Origin: Plazaster borealis
Taxonomy: Eukaryota > Echinodermata > Asteroidea > Forcipulatida > Labidiasteridae
Length of the DNA stretch: 64,000 nt
NCBI GenBank assembly: GCA_021014325.1
Contig: CM037461.1
Span: forward strand, 11,003,501-11,067,500
Direction: 5' to 3'
A model generated the notes under the pieces. That model did no database searches. It was not told the DNA's origin and saw only the letters and a list, made by a program, of their open reading frames with translations. Every line of letters begins with the position of its first letter. Position 1 is the stretch's first letter. The translations under genes were made by a program, and so were the position numbers. Positions 1 to 12,473 of this stretch are shown here, piece after piece.

Positions 1-904
1 TCCATGATTAATCTGACACTTCGATCGGCATCCATGTTGTACACTCAAGTATAATCACACGGCGATGCCGAACACGTGCGTTGTGTGCACGTACATCCAT
101 GCATACGGCTATACAATGTACTGTAGCAGATTGACCGAAACTGGATTGCGCCATTCCCACCCCCTTTGTTACGCATTGGTTTATCAGTATTCCAGCGGGA
201 GTAAGAATTTAAAATATAATGTAGTTCTAAGCACAACCTCTTTTTTATCGAAGCACATGATCACTCAGATGCAGGGTGTCTTTGTTTGGTTGTTTTTGCA
301 CTTGGGGTCGAACGAATGACAGTTGAAGAAATGGAGAACAAAATTGTCCGTTCGTGCTGCAGTTTAAAAGCACCGCGATTTAGATTTTGCGTCTTTTGCA
401 TATTTTCTGCATAAATCTCGTACCGCCGTACCCAGATGTGAAAATGCGTACATGATACGCAAAATGCGTACAGGTTGGCAGGTCTGAAAAACTGAAAGTG
501 AGATAACGGTTTTAATGGAATTCCTGGTATCAAAAACAAGGTAATGCCATCATTTTTATTCATCTACTGTATTCATAAGTCAAGATATTCCAACATCGTA
601 TCGTGACGATAATATCGTAATATCGTCCAGTGCTACTCACAAGTAAAACCATCTATGGTTGGACAGGACAGCAAATTCTGGAAAATCCCATGGGGGTGGG
701 GTTTGGATTTACACAGTCCTTCTGATTTGAGGCGTGCAATTGCACCCGCACGCCATCAAACGCCTAAAACCTTCCGCACGAGTGCAAATAATCACACAAA
801 TGATCCCTCTAAAATGCACGCCTTGGCACAAATTCTACTGTAATCCTACTTCATAATTTGTAATAAATTAAAATAACATCGTAAAATTACACATTTTCAT
901 TTTT
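1..904. other. Non-coding stretch, nothing recognised
   Basis: I see no exon with splice signals and no recognisable protein here. Open frames in this stretch are short and have no family-like residues. The sequence around 390-480 repeats the words TGCGTACA and ATGCGTAC, which looks like low-level simple duplication. Confidence 0.5.
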
Positions 905-1240
905 GTGATTCGGATAACAGTAAAAAATTCACTTGAAAATGCTGCGAAACGCAGAGCACATTGTGATCACCATGCACACATAGCACGATCCCATGCGCGC
1001 GACACACAAATAGCCACAACATTCTTCAATTTACAGGCTTTTAGTCTTTGTTATCTCGTTACTTTGTGTGCTACATTAAATGCAGAAAAATGCAGATTAA
1101 TGCAATAACACGAGAGTAAACACCATGTATAGGTAAAATATATCGGCGCATTGTGCGATAGTATACAAAACCAATTACAAAAGCCTTGATCAAAGACTTC
1201 TCGTATCTGCGCATGCTCGGAAAAAAACGGTTATTCCCCC
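905..1240 (+). repeat. Dispersed repeat A, partial copy
   Basis: This segment aligns by eye with 26462-26870 and 37900-38230 on the plus strand and with 56155-56320 on the minus strand. Shared landmarks in order are a CACGATCCC-type word, AATTTACAGGCTT, TTACTTTG, a run of GCGATAG-like words, TGCGCATGCTCGG and TTATTCCCCCG. It carries no coding frame. The full-length copy at 37794-38769 has ends reading CAGGGTTCGACC and, reversed, CAGGTTTTTGAC, so a non-autonomous hAT-like element is possible. Confidence 0.6.
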
Positions 1241-1771
1241 GATATTTATCTTGCTGTGGATGTTGATGGCAAACGACCTCCTGTCAGTTACAATCTGGGC
1301 TGAGCAAGAGGTGGAAAGTAGTTTGTAGTGATGCAGTAGCTGTACCCTTTCAATCACTTATTTTTTTCTTCCTCACCCTGCTTTGATGGTTTTATTTTCC
1401 TTCCAGTTTCTACACTTCAATCATTTCAACACATACCTAAAACAATGTAGCGACTGGATCCCGAATTAGTGTGCGGTAATACAAATACCTCACTATACAT
1501 GTACATGTTCTTATCTCACTTTGTACTCGAGATGTTGAGTGTAAATTTATATATGTTTTGTGGTTCAGCTTAAAGATTACCTCATGAACAGAATGCGTTG
1601 CTCATGAAGATATGATACAGTGTATGTAGGAATGAAAGTTTGTCGACTGGTGGAAGAAAAACGTTTAAAAAAAAATTGTAGAAGATAATGAGTTAAACAA
1701 CTTTGAATTCAAGGAAAACTGTAATTGAAAGATACTGCACAAAATACCCACTATTATGTTCTTTACTCACT

Positions 1772-3345
1772 TACCTTCCCACGGATTTTAACAAGTTCTT
1801 GGGTTTCTATCAGTCCTTGCTCAAAGCTTGTTAACTGCATCATTTCTGCTTCTGTCTCACCAATGCAAGTCTTTTGATCCGCAAAATTCCTTATTCTTAA
1901 GAAAAATGTTTTATATGTACGTAAATAACTTTGCAAAAGGATTGAATCTTTCACATATCAGCTTGGTTTGCGAGGTAAGGTTTTTGGTTCCAGTGCAATT
2001 TTCACTTCAGTGGGTTTCATGAGCCCCATGAAACTTGGTTCAATTTGAAAAACTAAACAGCATAATTTCTATGGCATTTTCATCCATCATGTTTTTGCTT
2101 ATACCGGATGCCCTTGGTAATGCTGGGATAGATTCATCAGCATGTTCAATGTATATGTAAGCCTTAAACTGAATGTATTTCAGCAAGTACATGAAGTAGT
2201 GGAATATCTGGAACACATAGTTATGTTTAGTTGTAAATAATTGATGAGTGTGAAACAAAAGACCATTAAATAGTTCCAGCACTATACTCACAGCATGGCT
2301 TGCAGCTCGCCACACCGTCTCCTGTTGTAAGTGATGAGCTTTGTCTCTGTCAGTCTTGCTGCACGACGGTAGTTCCTAAAGGAGTGGTCCTCTATGTTAA
2401 ACCTCTCAATCGCTTCAGCAATGTATTCCGACAACTTCTTGATGTCTTTTGGTAGTGGTAATGGGTTCTTTGCTTGCTTTGCTGGTAACTCTTTGAGCCA
2501 TGACACGTGACTGTGTTTTCAGTGACCTGCCTGTCGTTCTAAGAGAGGCTTTCCCCGACAATTCTGCCAGTGTCTTTTAAAAACAGAAAGTTTTAACCAT
2601 TCTTGGCAGTTTGGGCAAGGACCGTTATTTGCTTACATCAAATGTACCCCGAGGTCTACGTCCAACAATAAATTCTCCCTTCTTTTCCTCCAACACTTTC
2701 AAATTATGCTGGTGGTCTCCTTTAATGTGCAATAAGTCCAGCATTGTTTTTCTGTTCCTTAACTTTTTCCTCCGTTAGCAGGAGTGTCATCTCCATCTGG
2801 AAACTTTATCTTATGAATTTGTTTGACTTCTGGGCACTTCTTGTGCACAAAAAGAAGATGCTGTGATAAGCCAACGAAAAGCTTTTTGCAGAACAAACAA
2901 CTGTGCCGCAAGTTGTAGACTCTTTCATGTTTTTTCTTTTTGCCGAGTTTTGTTGTTCCTGAAACAAGAATTTTGCGGAAAAAAATCTCCCTGTGGTGAA
3001 TATCTCTTACTATTTCCCATTCAGTGAGATTGTCCATGCTGTCATCAGTAGATGTTTCATAGTCACTCTGTCCATCACCCTAAAAAATGGCTTCATAATC
3101 ACTCTGTCCGGCATCCTCAGAACTTGATTCATAATCAATCTCTCCGGCATCCTCAGAAATGGCTTCATAATCACTCTGTCCGGCATCCTCAGAACTGGCT
3201 TCATAATAACTCTGTCCGGCAGCCTCAGAAATGGCTTCATAATCACTCTGTCCGGCATCCTCAGAACTGGCTTCATAATCCCTCTGTCCGGCATCCTCAG
3301 AAATGGCTTCATAATCACTCTGTCCATCACCCTCAGGAATTGGTC
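1772..3345 (-). pseudogene. Decayed zinc-finger / tyrosine-recombinase-like gene
   Basis: Read on the minus strand, the order is: an acidic repeat (see 3052-3345); a zinc-finger segment with CLFCKKLF and HLLFVHKKC (about 2880); a segment with VLEEKKGEFIVGRRP (about 2660); a second finger CPNCQEWLKLSVFKRHWQNC (about 2580); and LITYNRRRCGELQAM (about 2300) followed by a donor GTGAGT. A later exon carries LTSFEQGLIETQELVKIRGK and ends in a donor GTAAGT near 1771. This order matches an uncharacterised family common in marine invertebrates whose C-terminus has R..AT and GH..Y motifs like tyrosine recombinases (Crypton-like). That is from memory of the family. The frame shifts near 2765 and 2620, and the acidic repeat contains a stop near 3087, so this copy is broken. 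The catalytic end is not visible here. Family assignment is moderate; the zinc fingers are clear. Confidence 0.55.
3052..3345 (-). repeat. 36-bp tandem array encoding an acidic 12-residue repeat
   Basis: About eight units of 36 bp follow one another, with the core GGCTTCATAATCACTCTGTC and CGGCATCCTCAG. Because 36 is a multiple of three, every unit keeps frame. On the minus strand, in the frame that runs into the downstream zinc-finger segment, each unit reads SDYEAISEDAGQ with few changes. In one unit near 3087 the codon pair Ser-Glu has become Phe-stop. A coding origin is likelier than a random satellite because the units differ mainly at interchangeable residues (I/S, Q/R). Confidence 0.7.
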
Positions 3346-3499
3346 ATCCCAGAAATGTCAGGCAATCACAGGCAGAGGTCAATCATCCGAGACATTGTTG
3401 GGATGACTGACCTCCGCCTGTGTTCTCATAAAACTTGCTGCAGGGAACAAATATATAAAGTTCTGTGTGACTTGCAAGTTTTGTTTGTTAAATAGGCCT

Positions 3500-6400
3500 G
3501 TATAAATATAGTTAATTGTTTTGTTTATTGTTTACATTGTTGCCGGGGCAACACCCTTGACTTTGAACTTGAACTAAATTTGTCATAAATCGGGAATCAT
3601 TTTACCGATTTTCTTCAAACTACCACCACAAAATTACAATCAATGTGCTCTTTCATTCTAGCCACCTTGCAAAGCAAAATAACAATGAGAATTTTTTACC
3701 CTAACATCCCTACGTGTAGGAGTAAATTTAGTTTGAATTGAATATGTTGTTTTTGGGGGCATATATGATTATGAATGCAGCCATAGCAGTGAAAACAATT
3801 CTGTTGCAATTAGCCTACATGTATTAATTAGGAGAGAATTTTTTTTTTACAGTTTTGCAATAACAAATAAAAGTGTGTTCAGAGAAGTCTCACTGATGTC
3901 AGTACAGTGATACGAAAGCCTTCAATAAAAATAACAAAGGAAACTGAAGAACTACCTTCAAGGCACAAGACAGAGAAAGGCCCACTTTTTTGACGAATTT
4001 TGACATGTCATAGGGCCTATAGCCTCAAACATCATTTGCTGTATTGAGGCTCATGGGGGTGCCTTAGACTGAGTTCTGGAAGTAGCGTCCCTGTACCATT
4101 ATGTTTGGTTTACAAATTGTTAACGTTGGTGTCAAATGGCAAATTTTGTTCCCGCAAAAATAGCAACCTTTTTCAAAAAAATCAAGTTGGCAGTTCGGTA
4201 AACTTACATTTTGTGTGAACACCCATCCTTACGGATCCGGTTTGTGGGGTACTGCTATTGTTGTTCTATTATTCCCTTTTCTGAAGAATTCCCTTGTGGG
4301 GCCCAATTGTTCCTATTGAAATGACCTTGTGGGGTCAATTGTTCCATTGTTGTCAGGACCCCACATATGCCCTTCCGTGTGTCCACATTTCCCCGAACCA
4401 CACACACACACACTGACCATGAAAAAAAAGCAAAACATACTAAACCATAACTCACGTTTCGTTCATTCCACAACTCTGAAACTTTACAGCAGGCATGAGC
4501 CAAATCTCTTCTCACTCACATTGAAAATTTATTAAAATCAGATGTGTAATTTTTTAGATATCTTAAAAAATAAAAAAATAAAGGAATCCCTATTCTGGCC
4601 TGCACAGCCGTGCTCAAAGCTCCTATTCAAACTTGTGGAAGACCGGTAATCTTCGGGAACTAGCCGATAAAAACTTAAGTTGGTTTTTTCGTGCTTAACA
4701 TGAATTTGGCTGGAGGAAATGAGAACAATTTTAACGTCGAGATGTAGCAGATGATTTTCCGCATATCGTAAGCATCTTCTTGAAAATCTTGTGTTTTTAT
4801 TTTTTCTGCACCATGAATTTTAGTGCTTTTTTCATAAAAATTACAGCTAAATACTAGACAAAGAGTTTTTGTTTATTACTAAAACACAGTGTTCGGTTGA
4901 ACGTAACGTTTTGCGTATACAGGGAACGATTTCCCTTGTATCGCATCGCATTTTGCGGCGCAATTTTTCACAGGTTTATTTGTTGTGGTTTTTAGGCTTA
5001 ATTCAGGCCAAGGATACTTTCAGAATGTCTATAATTAAAGAATAAGACACTCCAAAACTGCATCTGGAATGAGTGACCTTTTGACAACATTTTTACTTCC
5101 AGAATTAAAAAGACCAACACCAAATGCTTTCACTTCAGCTTTTGTTTGGACACTCAAAATTTTCAAATCATGTAAAAAGTTTAACAATATTTGTTCAATT
5201 AGTTGTTCTAAAACTAGGCTTTCCAAAAACAGTACGTACTTGGGGTTTAACAAGGAGCACCAAACACTGGTCTCCTTATAAAATACTGAAAGTGTTTCCT
5301 AGATGTTCTCTATAGCCTCTAATTAATAGAATTACCCAAATAAATACATTTTCAAATCATTCTACATTATTTGTCATTATTTGTGCTTGATCTCCACAGG
5401 AGCGAATTGCGATGCAATTTTACAAAGTGCATCACACAATTTGCGATACAATATTGTTAAAAAATTGTTAGTTAAAAACATAGTTTACACCAACAAGGTT
5501 TTGGATTAACATTTACCTAAGCTGTGGCGGTGGGTTCGAGGACTTGCCTTTTGTTTAGCGTGACGTCCAAATGTGAAAGCGTGAAACCAATGAGCAAGGG
5601 AAACAATCGCGCACGACGCCGTGCTGTGATCAACATTCCCACACAAGGAAGAAGCATCGGCATGGTTTGAAATTAGCAATCGCCAAATGCGAGTGAAAAC
5701 AGCGGCGGGAGAGTCAAAACCCTTCCCTTTCTAGCCCGCCAGGCAAGTCAAAAATGTTATTTCCTTTTCACAATAAATGAGGGGTTCAGTGGTAAAATGC
5801 CAAAGAGAAACTATTTTTAAGTTCGTAAAATGGTTTAGCAAGTCTTCAAATTTGCTAGATTTAATGTGGCCGCAATCGCGATCGTTCGTAAGTAAAACAT
5901 GCATGCACTTACCACATGGTAATGGTAAAAAGTATCCAACTTTCGCTCGCCTGCACGCACGCACACAACACACTGTGTATTTGTACAGTACAACAGCAGG
6001 TCCAAAGTCCTAACCAACATTCCGCACGCTGTGATTGGCCTGTCAATAATTATCATATTCATAAGGAAGCCAGGTAAAGAATTGCTGCACAATGTGGCAC
6101 ACGTCTGCAGATTCTGTACCTTGGATTAAGGCTATTAATAAATAATTCAAGCATCGGCAACTTTTGCTGATAGAGGGCATTGCAGGGCAAAGTTAATTGA
6201 ATTTTTTTCTCAATGTGCATCGTCGATCGATCGTTAAAACGAAGATTTCATTGCAAAAGAAGTTCTATAAAACCGATTCTCAATCACAATTCCATGAAAA
6301 TAATTGTTGATTTAAAAAAAGGACTATTTTGGGCAGAAAATAGGGAAAAGATCGTCTAAAAAAGGAGAAAATTTCCATAAATATACAATGTATATATATA

Positions 6401-7485
6401 TTTTTTTTTTTCTTTTGACGCTATAAAAATTGTGTGCATCATACACGTGGGCGAGTGGAAAAACTTGCGGGTAACCCAAAATTTTAGTTGACTCCACTGA
6501 AAAAAAACAGTTAAGGGAATAGGCCTATTTTATATTTATCGTTATCAAAATGCATTTTCCTTCAGTACCAGTCTCCCATAAATAACTGTCTGAAATGCTG
6601 TCAAAGTCGAGAAAACAACATTTGAAGACCCAGATTATAACACTTTCATGGTAATAATCTTATGCGCCATGTTGAATCCCCCCTGTGTGATGTGGTGCGC
6701 TGTTTATTTCAAACAATCATTAATACGCACACAATTCAGAACTTCACGCCCGTTTCTCACACTGTGCTTGAAGCTCAAAATAAACAAAATAGGATGGCAC
6801 ACTGGGGCATATTCAACATGGTGCATATTATCATGAAAGTGTCCATTTCCATGGTAACAACCAAAATTAAACTAGGCCTATAATTAGACCCAGTAACTGA
6901 GGCGCTGTAGGCCTAATCCTTTTTTTTTGGTATTTTGACTTGGAGGGTCGTACAAGTGCCCCCGGGAAGCATGGTGGTATCCGCTGTGATGATTGTGATA
7001 TTCCCTTAAAATTACCCAAACTATGACAAAGACTCAACAACATAGCTCGAAAATCGCCTGCTGGCTTCAGCTCGAAAATCGCCTGCTGGCTCCTCAAGAT
7101 ATCTTAGATGAAATAACAGACAGTAAATTGTGCTCACCATCTTTTTCTATCCTCCAAATTGATGATTTTTTAGGCCGTTAGATTCACCACTTTACTGGAG
7201 TGACGTGACACTGCATTAACATCAATGACTGTTTCTGTGTAAAAAGTTGTCTTATTGCTACAAGGATTTTTGTGTCCAATGATGACCTGAGTTGCATGTT
7301 GTTTTGCTTAGACAATGCAGGCTTTGTAGTGTCAACGACCTCCCACAGTGGCCACCGGAGCGTTTGTTTCAAGCAGCCAATAATGCACAGCTGGTATCCA
7401 GCGTTGACAGTGCAAATCATTGTAACTCCGCTCAGGGCATCAGGGAACACTCAATCCGTCTAGTTAATAGGACTTTTTTCATAAG
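3500..7485. other. Non-coding stretch
   Basis: No exon, RNA gene or element with clear ends was recognised. The stretch contains homopolymer runs, an alternating TATATATATA tract near 6390 and direct, diverged duplications at 7020-7160 (the word TCGAAAATCGCCTGCTGGCT occurs twice in tandem). Part of 7020-7400 is a diverged direct copy of 7670-7980. Confidence 0.5.
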
Positions 7486-7489
7486 AAAG

Positions 7490-7860
7490 TAGTCGTCAAT
7501 GAATAACCAGATTACAATCTATCAGATGCATGTCGGCCACTGGTTTTGTTTTGGGCCTGAAAAAAGCGACTTGGAGAACAGAAAATGACCATGAGTACAA
7601 TTAAGTGCCTGTTATCTCATCTTTTATATCTTGAGAAGCCAGTAGGAGATTCCAAAAAATTGCCAAATTATAACGAAGACTCAACAAAATTGCTGAAAAA
7701 TTGCCTACTGGATTCTCAAGATATCAAAGATGAAATAAAAGGCATTTAAGTGTACCCGCGATCATTGTATGTCCTCAAAATCAAATCCAGTGGTCGCCGT
7801 GATACTTATCCGTCAACAACTGTGGTCTTACATGTAAAAGGTTGAACAAACTATGCAGAT
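7490..7860. repeat. Long imperfect palindrome
   Basis: The left arm (about 7490-7650) contains GCCACTGGTTTTG, then GTACAATTAAGTGCC and CTTGAGAAGCCAGTAGG. The right arm (about 7700-7860) contains the reverse complements CCTACTGGATTCTCAAG, GGCATTTAAGTGTAC and CAAATCCAGTGGTCGCC. The innermost part, 7601-7749, starts and ends with TTAA and could be a MITE on its own. Arms are diverged, so it is old. Confidence 0.55.
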
Positions 7861-8124
7861 TGCATGTTTGCTGATGCTCGAACTGAGTTACATTGTTTTG
7901 CGCTGTCAATGCAGGATATCAGCTGTGTTGTGTTGGCTGGTTGAAACGAAAGCTACCTCTGTGTAGCCATTGTTTGACTAGTATTAGCAGTAAAATAGAG
8001 ATTGTAACTGCAAGCATTTAAGGGGCCATACAAAGTTTTCAACAAGTTTACGGTCATACAGAGAGTACGACGTTATTGGGGGGGGGGGGTCGGAGCCCAT
8101 GTGCGACTTTGAAGTTTGTGAAAT

Positions 8125-8394
8125 CAGGCCTTGAAATTACCGACGGCGCGGTCGGTGCCCTATGCCATTGCCGGGGTGCCCTCAAAATCACAGAAAATTC
8201 ACGGCAATATTGCCATGCCCTTTTTTTCCAACTGCCGTCGGTGCCCTTCAGTAAAATTGTAAGATGCACACTAAATATGTCCGGTGTAGGTTTATATTTT
8301 TACGGTTTGGATAAACGTCGTAAGATTCACTCGAATGTTCCGCAAAACACTGCAATCACGATTTACACAACGCACTCAGTCACGCAGTCACATT
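8125..8394 (+). repeat. Dispersed repeat A, left half of a split copy
   Basis: The part from 8299 on (GGATAAACG, ATTCACTCGAATG, ATCACGATTTACACAACGCAC) follows the same order as the other copies of repeat A and stops at 8394, just before the motif CCCAGCTAACA. In intact copies the next bases are GTTTCCAATTTACAGGCTTG. Those bases resume at 26464, immediately after TGTTAGCTGGG. The two halves were therefore contiguous before the 8395-26461 insertion. The first part (8125-8298) is GC-rich with GGTGCCC words and is less securely assigned. Confidence 0.6.
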
Positions 8395-8629
8395 CCCAGC
8401 TAACAATTTGACATTCTCACAACGTTGTAATGAAGTCAGACTTTGGTGTAAGTAACATTATGAACATAACGGTGTAACTACCGAACTTTGTTGACTCCCC
8501 TATACGTCTTCCGAACGTAATGACGCAACGTAACAACCACGTTGCTGGTACGTTTAAGACACGTTTCCAGTGACCTTGTGGCAACTTATGTCACCGCGTT
8601 GATGGAACAATGAGTCGGAGACTAGTCGT

Positions 8630-9590
8630 GTAATTAACCTGGTAATTTATTTTGTGACTCGGCTAGGAGCAGGTGAACTAAAAAATATCACGTAATAAAT
8701 AGATAAGTAATATGTAAATACAGAATCGACTCATCAATCAAATCAGAAACGCAAGGGGAACATTTAAAGAAAATAAGCAATCAAGAGTTTCTGGAAAGAT
8801 TAAAGAAAACAACGATTTAAAGGCTTGAACAAATCTCCGTGCCAACAATTCAATAATAAACGATGTTCAACTAATTATAATTATCGTCCATACCAAATTA
8901 ACACTTACAAATTGTTACCGGGGGAAAATCACTCAACACAGTGAAATGACATAATGAAGCCAGGAGTGATCATACTGAAATTTACGGGGTTCACTGCGGC
9001 ATACTGATTCAACAAAACTGCGGGGAAATACACGCAAGATAATCAAAGCACATTAAAAGATAGTGGGTCCAAAAACAGGACTTAACAACTTTGCTAAGGG
9101 TACAATAACCACCTTTACGTACCAATTATTAACCGGACCTATTGGTCCCATCACAGAGATTCAGATCTGCTTATTAATCAGAATAACAACCCCAAAAGGC
9201 CTAAATCATCAGAGTAGAAAGGAAATAACTTACAATAACCAACATATTTATACAATGGAAACAAGTGATAGTAAATCTTATCTAATTGAAGAAATATTCT
9301 ACCTATGAGGTTGGCAACGAAAAATACCCTGGGTTGACTACAGAAGATAAGGTGAACTCAACCAAACGAAACCAAAAAACAGAAGTGCCTAAAATTCCTG
9401 CACCCAGGTACCCAAATTGGTGGAACAGTAAGGTACGTATAGAGATAAAGGTCTGCCACACCTTAAACAAAATTCCTCAGATGCCGACAGGAGATTGGTC
9501 GAGGGTTATGAACTCTGACACTATGCAAATAGATAAGCGCATAACCATAAGAGAAACGTCCAAATACTTAACAACATACATAAATCATCG
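8630..9590. other. Interior of the ACAACGTT element, no gene
   Basis: This stretch lies between two related blocks. GACTCCCCTATACGTCTTCC at 8493 has a diverged direct copy, GACTCCCCTGTACGTCTTTA, at 9697, and both blocks are full of AACGTAATGA(C/T)GCAACG words. The interior is A-rich with no credible coding frame. The direct copies could be LTR-like or simply parts of a diverged tandem array. Confidence 0.45.
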
Positions 9591-10005
9591 GTGGGAGATG
9601 ACAACTTATATAAAACGTTGCAACAACGTTCCCAGAGCATGTTGTTTGGTTGTTATAACGTTATCTCAGTAACGTGGTAGCAACGAATTTTTGTCGACTC
9701 CCCTGTACGTCTTTAGACCGTAATGATGCAACGAAACAACGACGTTGTTAGCACGTATACACAATGTTGTCATGTTGTAAAAAATTATTTAAAAAGAATG
9801 TTGCAACAACGTATCTTTTTCTAGTACCCTGAACGTTGTCACAACGTCAGCCCAATATTAAGTTATTGTTTGCTATATCAGTTAATTATACAATATTGTT
9901 AATTGATTTGTCAACATGATCAATGAATTACTTATATACAAACTACCATGGTAGGTCCCTACTACACGTTGCCGTTACCTGACTTCACTGCACCTGTATA
10001 CTATA

Positions 10006-10118
10006 TGAAGTGATTCTGTTTCTCCATGTTTATTGCAACATCAGAATGGTCGTCTCATGACCGCTTACGTGTACAATACTACGCGGGGGAAAGTAGTCCC
10101 TAAGTACATATCACAACA
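10006..10118 (-). repeat. Gypsy 3' LTR
   Basis: Read on the minus strand it starts TGTTGTGATATGTAC and ends TCACTTCA, giving the usual TG..CA borders. It contains AATAAA (within GCAATAAACATGG), a polyadenylation signal. It differs from the 5' LTR at roughly ten or more positions, so the insertion is not recent. Confidence 0.85.
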
Positions 10119-10131
10119 TCCCCCTTTCTTT
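10119..10131 (-). other. Polypurine tract of the Gypsy element
   Basis: On the minus strand the bases immediately upstream of the 3' LTR read AAGAAAGGGGGA, a standard plus-strand priming tract in LTR retrotransposons. Its position directly against the TG of the LTR supports the LTR border. Confidence 0.8.
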
Positions 10132-10408
10132 TGAAAAGTACAACTTCAGGTAGTTTAGATGACTCTAGAAATCTGAAATTTATTGTAAACAGTAACTTTA
10201 AAATTGCAACAACAACATTAACTGGAATCTTAATTTTGCGCATTGCTGCAAATGGTACGCTGCCATTAGGCAAGATTTATATGAAATGTAAATTTAGGCA
10301 ACAATAACCAACTGGAAAAAATGTAACTTTCAAAATCTATAACAAACCACTACAGAATAATAAAGCTAAACAAGGTGTCCAAGCATGATCTACTTTTGTG
10401 TTAGTTTT

Positions 10409-12473
10409 TTAAGTGGTGTATCGGGTTGGTTTGTGAATGGATCTACCAGATCGCGTTGTGTAGGTGTGATGCAGGGTCTGGTTATGTTTGGTGGTTGCTT
10501 GGACACAGGATGGTCGTTGGTGATGGGTGGTACGGTTATTCTGGATGTCAGGACAAGGGTCATTCAGGCTTGTTGTGAACCGAACTTGTTTAGGCACGCA
10601 TGGTTTGTGTGCCTGGTTTGGTACTTCTCTCGGATGTGATCGGTTGCGCCTGAGTGTGTTGCCATTCGGAGTTCCGACTTCATATGATCTTGGCTGGCTA
10701 CATAGGTTTATCACAGTCCCAGGTATCCATGTGTCAGTCTTGTGGCCCAACATTCTGTCTTTCTGACCGATGTGAAGGGGTGGTTTCTGTTCCCCTGCAT
10801 GCTTATTGTCGTGGTCGGTTTTCATCCTCTGTCTTCTGGCTTCTAGCTGGTCCCGGATTTCCTCTTAATACTGGTTGTCAGCATGTGGGTATCTGCCCGG
10901 TAGGGTCGTGCGTTCTGGTGTGCCGAACATGATTTCTGCCAGAGATGGCAGTTCGGCATCAACAGGAGTAGCACGTAGGTTCAATAGCGCCATGTCAATG
11001 TTCTGCCTGGATTGCAGAGACTTGTTAAGAAGGGCTTTGACTGTTCTGACAGCGCGTTCCACCAGACCATTGGAGCGAGGGTATCTTGGTGAGGATGTAG
11101 TGTGCTTGATACCCCAGGATGTGCACATGTTTTGGTACTGCTTGCCCACAAATTGGGGTCCATTATCCGAAATAATCTCATGTGGTGCTCCAAGCATAAT
11201 GAATGTCTGCGAGGTAATGTTCGCTACAGCTGCACTGGTTGTAGTGCTGAGCTTTTGGACAACAGGGAACTTTGACTGGTAATCCACGATGAGGATATAT
11301 GTTGTTCCATCAATTTCGAACAGGTCGGTGCCAAGTTTTCCATGGTGTGGGCGGGATGGCGTGGGGCTCCAGGGGTTCCTTCAGCTGCTTGGGCTGATTC
11401 TCTTGGCAGAGGTGACATGATTTGACAAGATCATCAATGTGGCGATTGATGTTGGGCCAGTAGACTGTTTCTCTGGCGAGGCGTCTGTTTTTTTTCTATT
11501 CCCATATGGCCTGTGTGGAGTTGACATAAGATGTCGCTCTGAAGTGTAGTTGGGATTGTAACTTGTTTTCCCTTGAAGATTACTCCACTTGATAGTCCCA
11601 ACTCATCTCTGTACGACCAGTAGGGTCTTAGGTCTCTTTTTTTTCTATCCCCATATGGCCTGTGTGGAGTTGACAGAAGATGTCGCTCTGAAGTGTAGTC
11701 GGGATTGTAACTTGTTTTCCCTTGAAGATTACTCCACTTGATAGTCCCAACTCATCTCTGTACGACCAGTAGGGTCTTAGGTCTCTTTTTTTTCTATCCC
11801 CATATGGCCTGTGTGGAGTTGACATAAGATGTCGCTCTGAAGTGTAGTCGGGATTGTAACTTGTTTTCCCTTGAAGATTACTCCACTTGATAGTCCCAAC
11901 TCATCTCTGTACGACCAGTAGGGTCTTAGGTCTCGAGGTAGTTCCCTGATGGTGTCCGGCCATCCTGTGTAGATCACTTGGCTGAGAGCAGAGAGGATAG
12001 GGTCACGGATAGTTTCGTCCTGAAGTGCTGTCTGCTTAGTCTCACCAAAGTGAAGGAGATCGAGTTGTTGGACTTCTGGTCCGTCAGTGACATATAGGCT
12101 ATCCACAAGCTTGTCAAGTGCTATGTCATCAGTGTTGCTGGGGTTGGGCAATCTGCTGAGTGCATCTGATAATATCATGATACATCCAGGCTTGTAGTGG
12201 ACATCAAAATCATAGCCTTGAACCTTGATTAGCAGTCGTTGCAAACGTGGTGGTGCACTGGAAAGCGGCTTTCTCCACATATTCTCCAGGTGTTTGTGGT
12301 CAGTGTGGACTACAAACTCCTTGCCAAATGTGTTGGTGTGGAATCTTGTTATTCCAAAAACAAGGGCAAGGGTCTCACGCTCGATGTTGGAGTAAGATCT
12401 TTGTGCTGAAGATAGAATTTTGGATGCGAATGCCACCGGTTTGTCGTCTTGCAGTAGGCATGCCCCAAGGCCA
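10409..12473 (-). pseudogene. pol: Gypsy pol, RNase H and integrase part
   Basis: On the minus strand this begins inside RNase H just after the insertion at 12479. The RNase H is recognisable by RSYSNIERETLALVFG and FVVHTDHKHLE, followed by FDVHYKPG and DALSR. Then comes the H2C2 integrase finger (HTGHMG .. YWPNINRHIDDLVKSCHLC, about 11400-11830). The catalytic core follows at 10865-11287, with the second Asp in ISDNGPQFVG and the Glu in NGLVERAVRTVK. The C-terminal tail includes a basic segment, LRRNRSHPREV. A 149-bp segment over the finger is present three times and shifts the frame, so integrase cannot be made from this copy. RNase H and the core are otherwise open. Function in the intact family: cDNA synthesis and insertion. 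Confidence 0.85.
11491..11937 (-). repeat. 149-bp tandem triplication inside integrase
   Basis: The words CATATGG and CCTGTGTGGAGTTGACA recur at 11503, 11652 and 11801, a constant period of 149 bp. The units are nearly identical, so the triplication is younger than the rest of the decay. As 149 is not a multiple of three, each extra unit shifts the reading frame. Each unit ends in a T-rich run (CTCTTTTTTTTCTAT), which may have helped slippage or unequal exchange. Confidence 0.85.
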
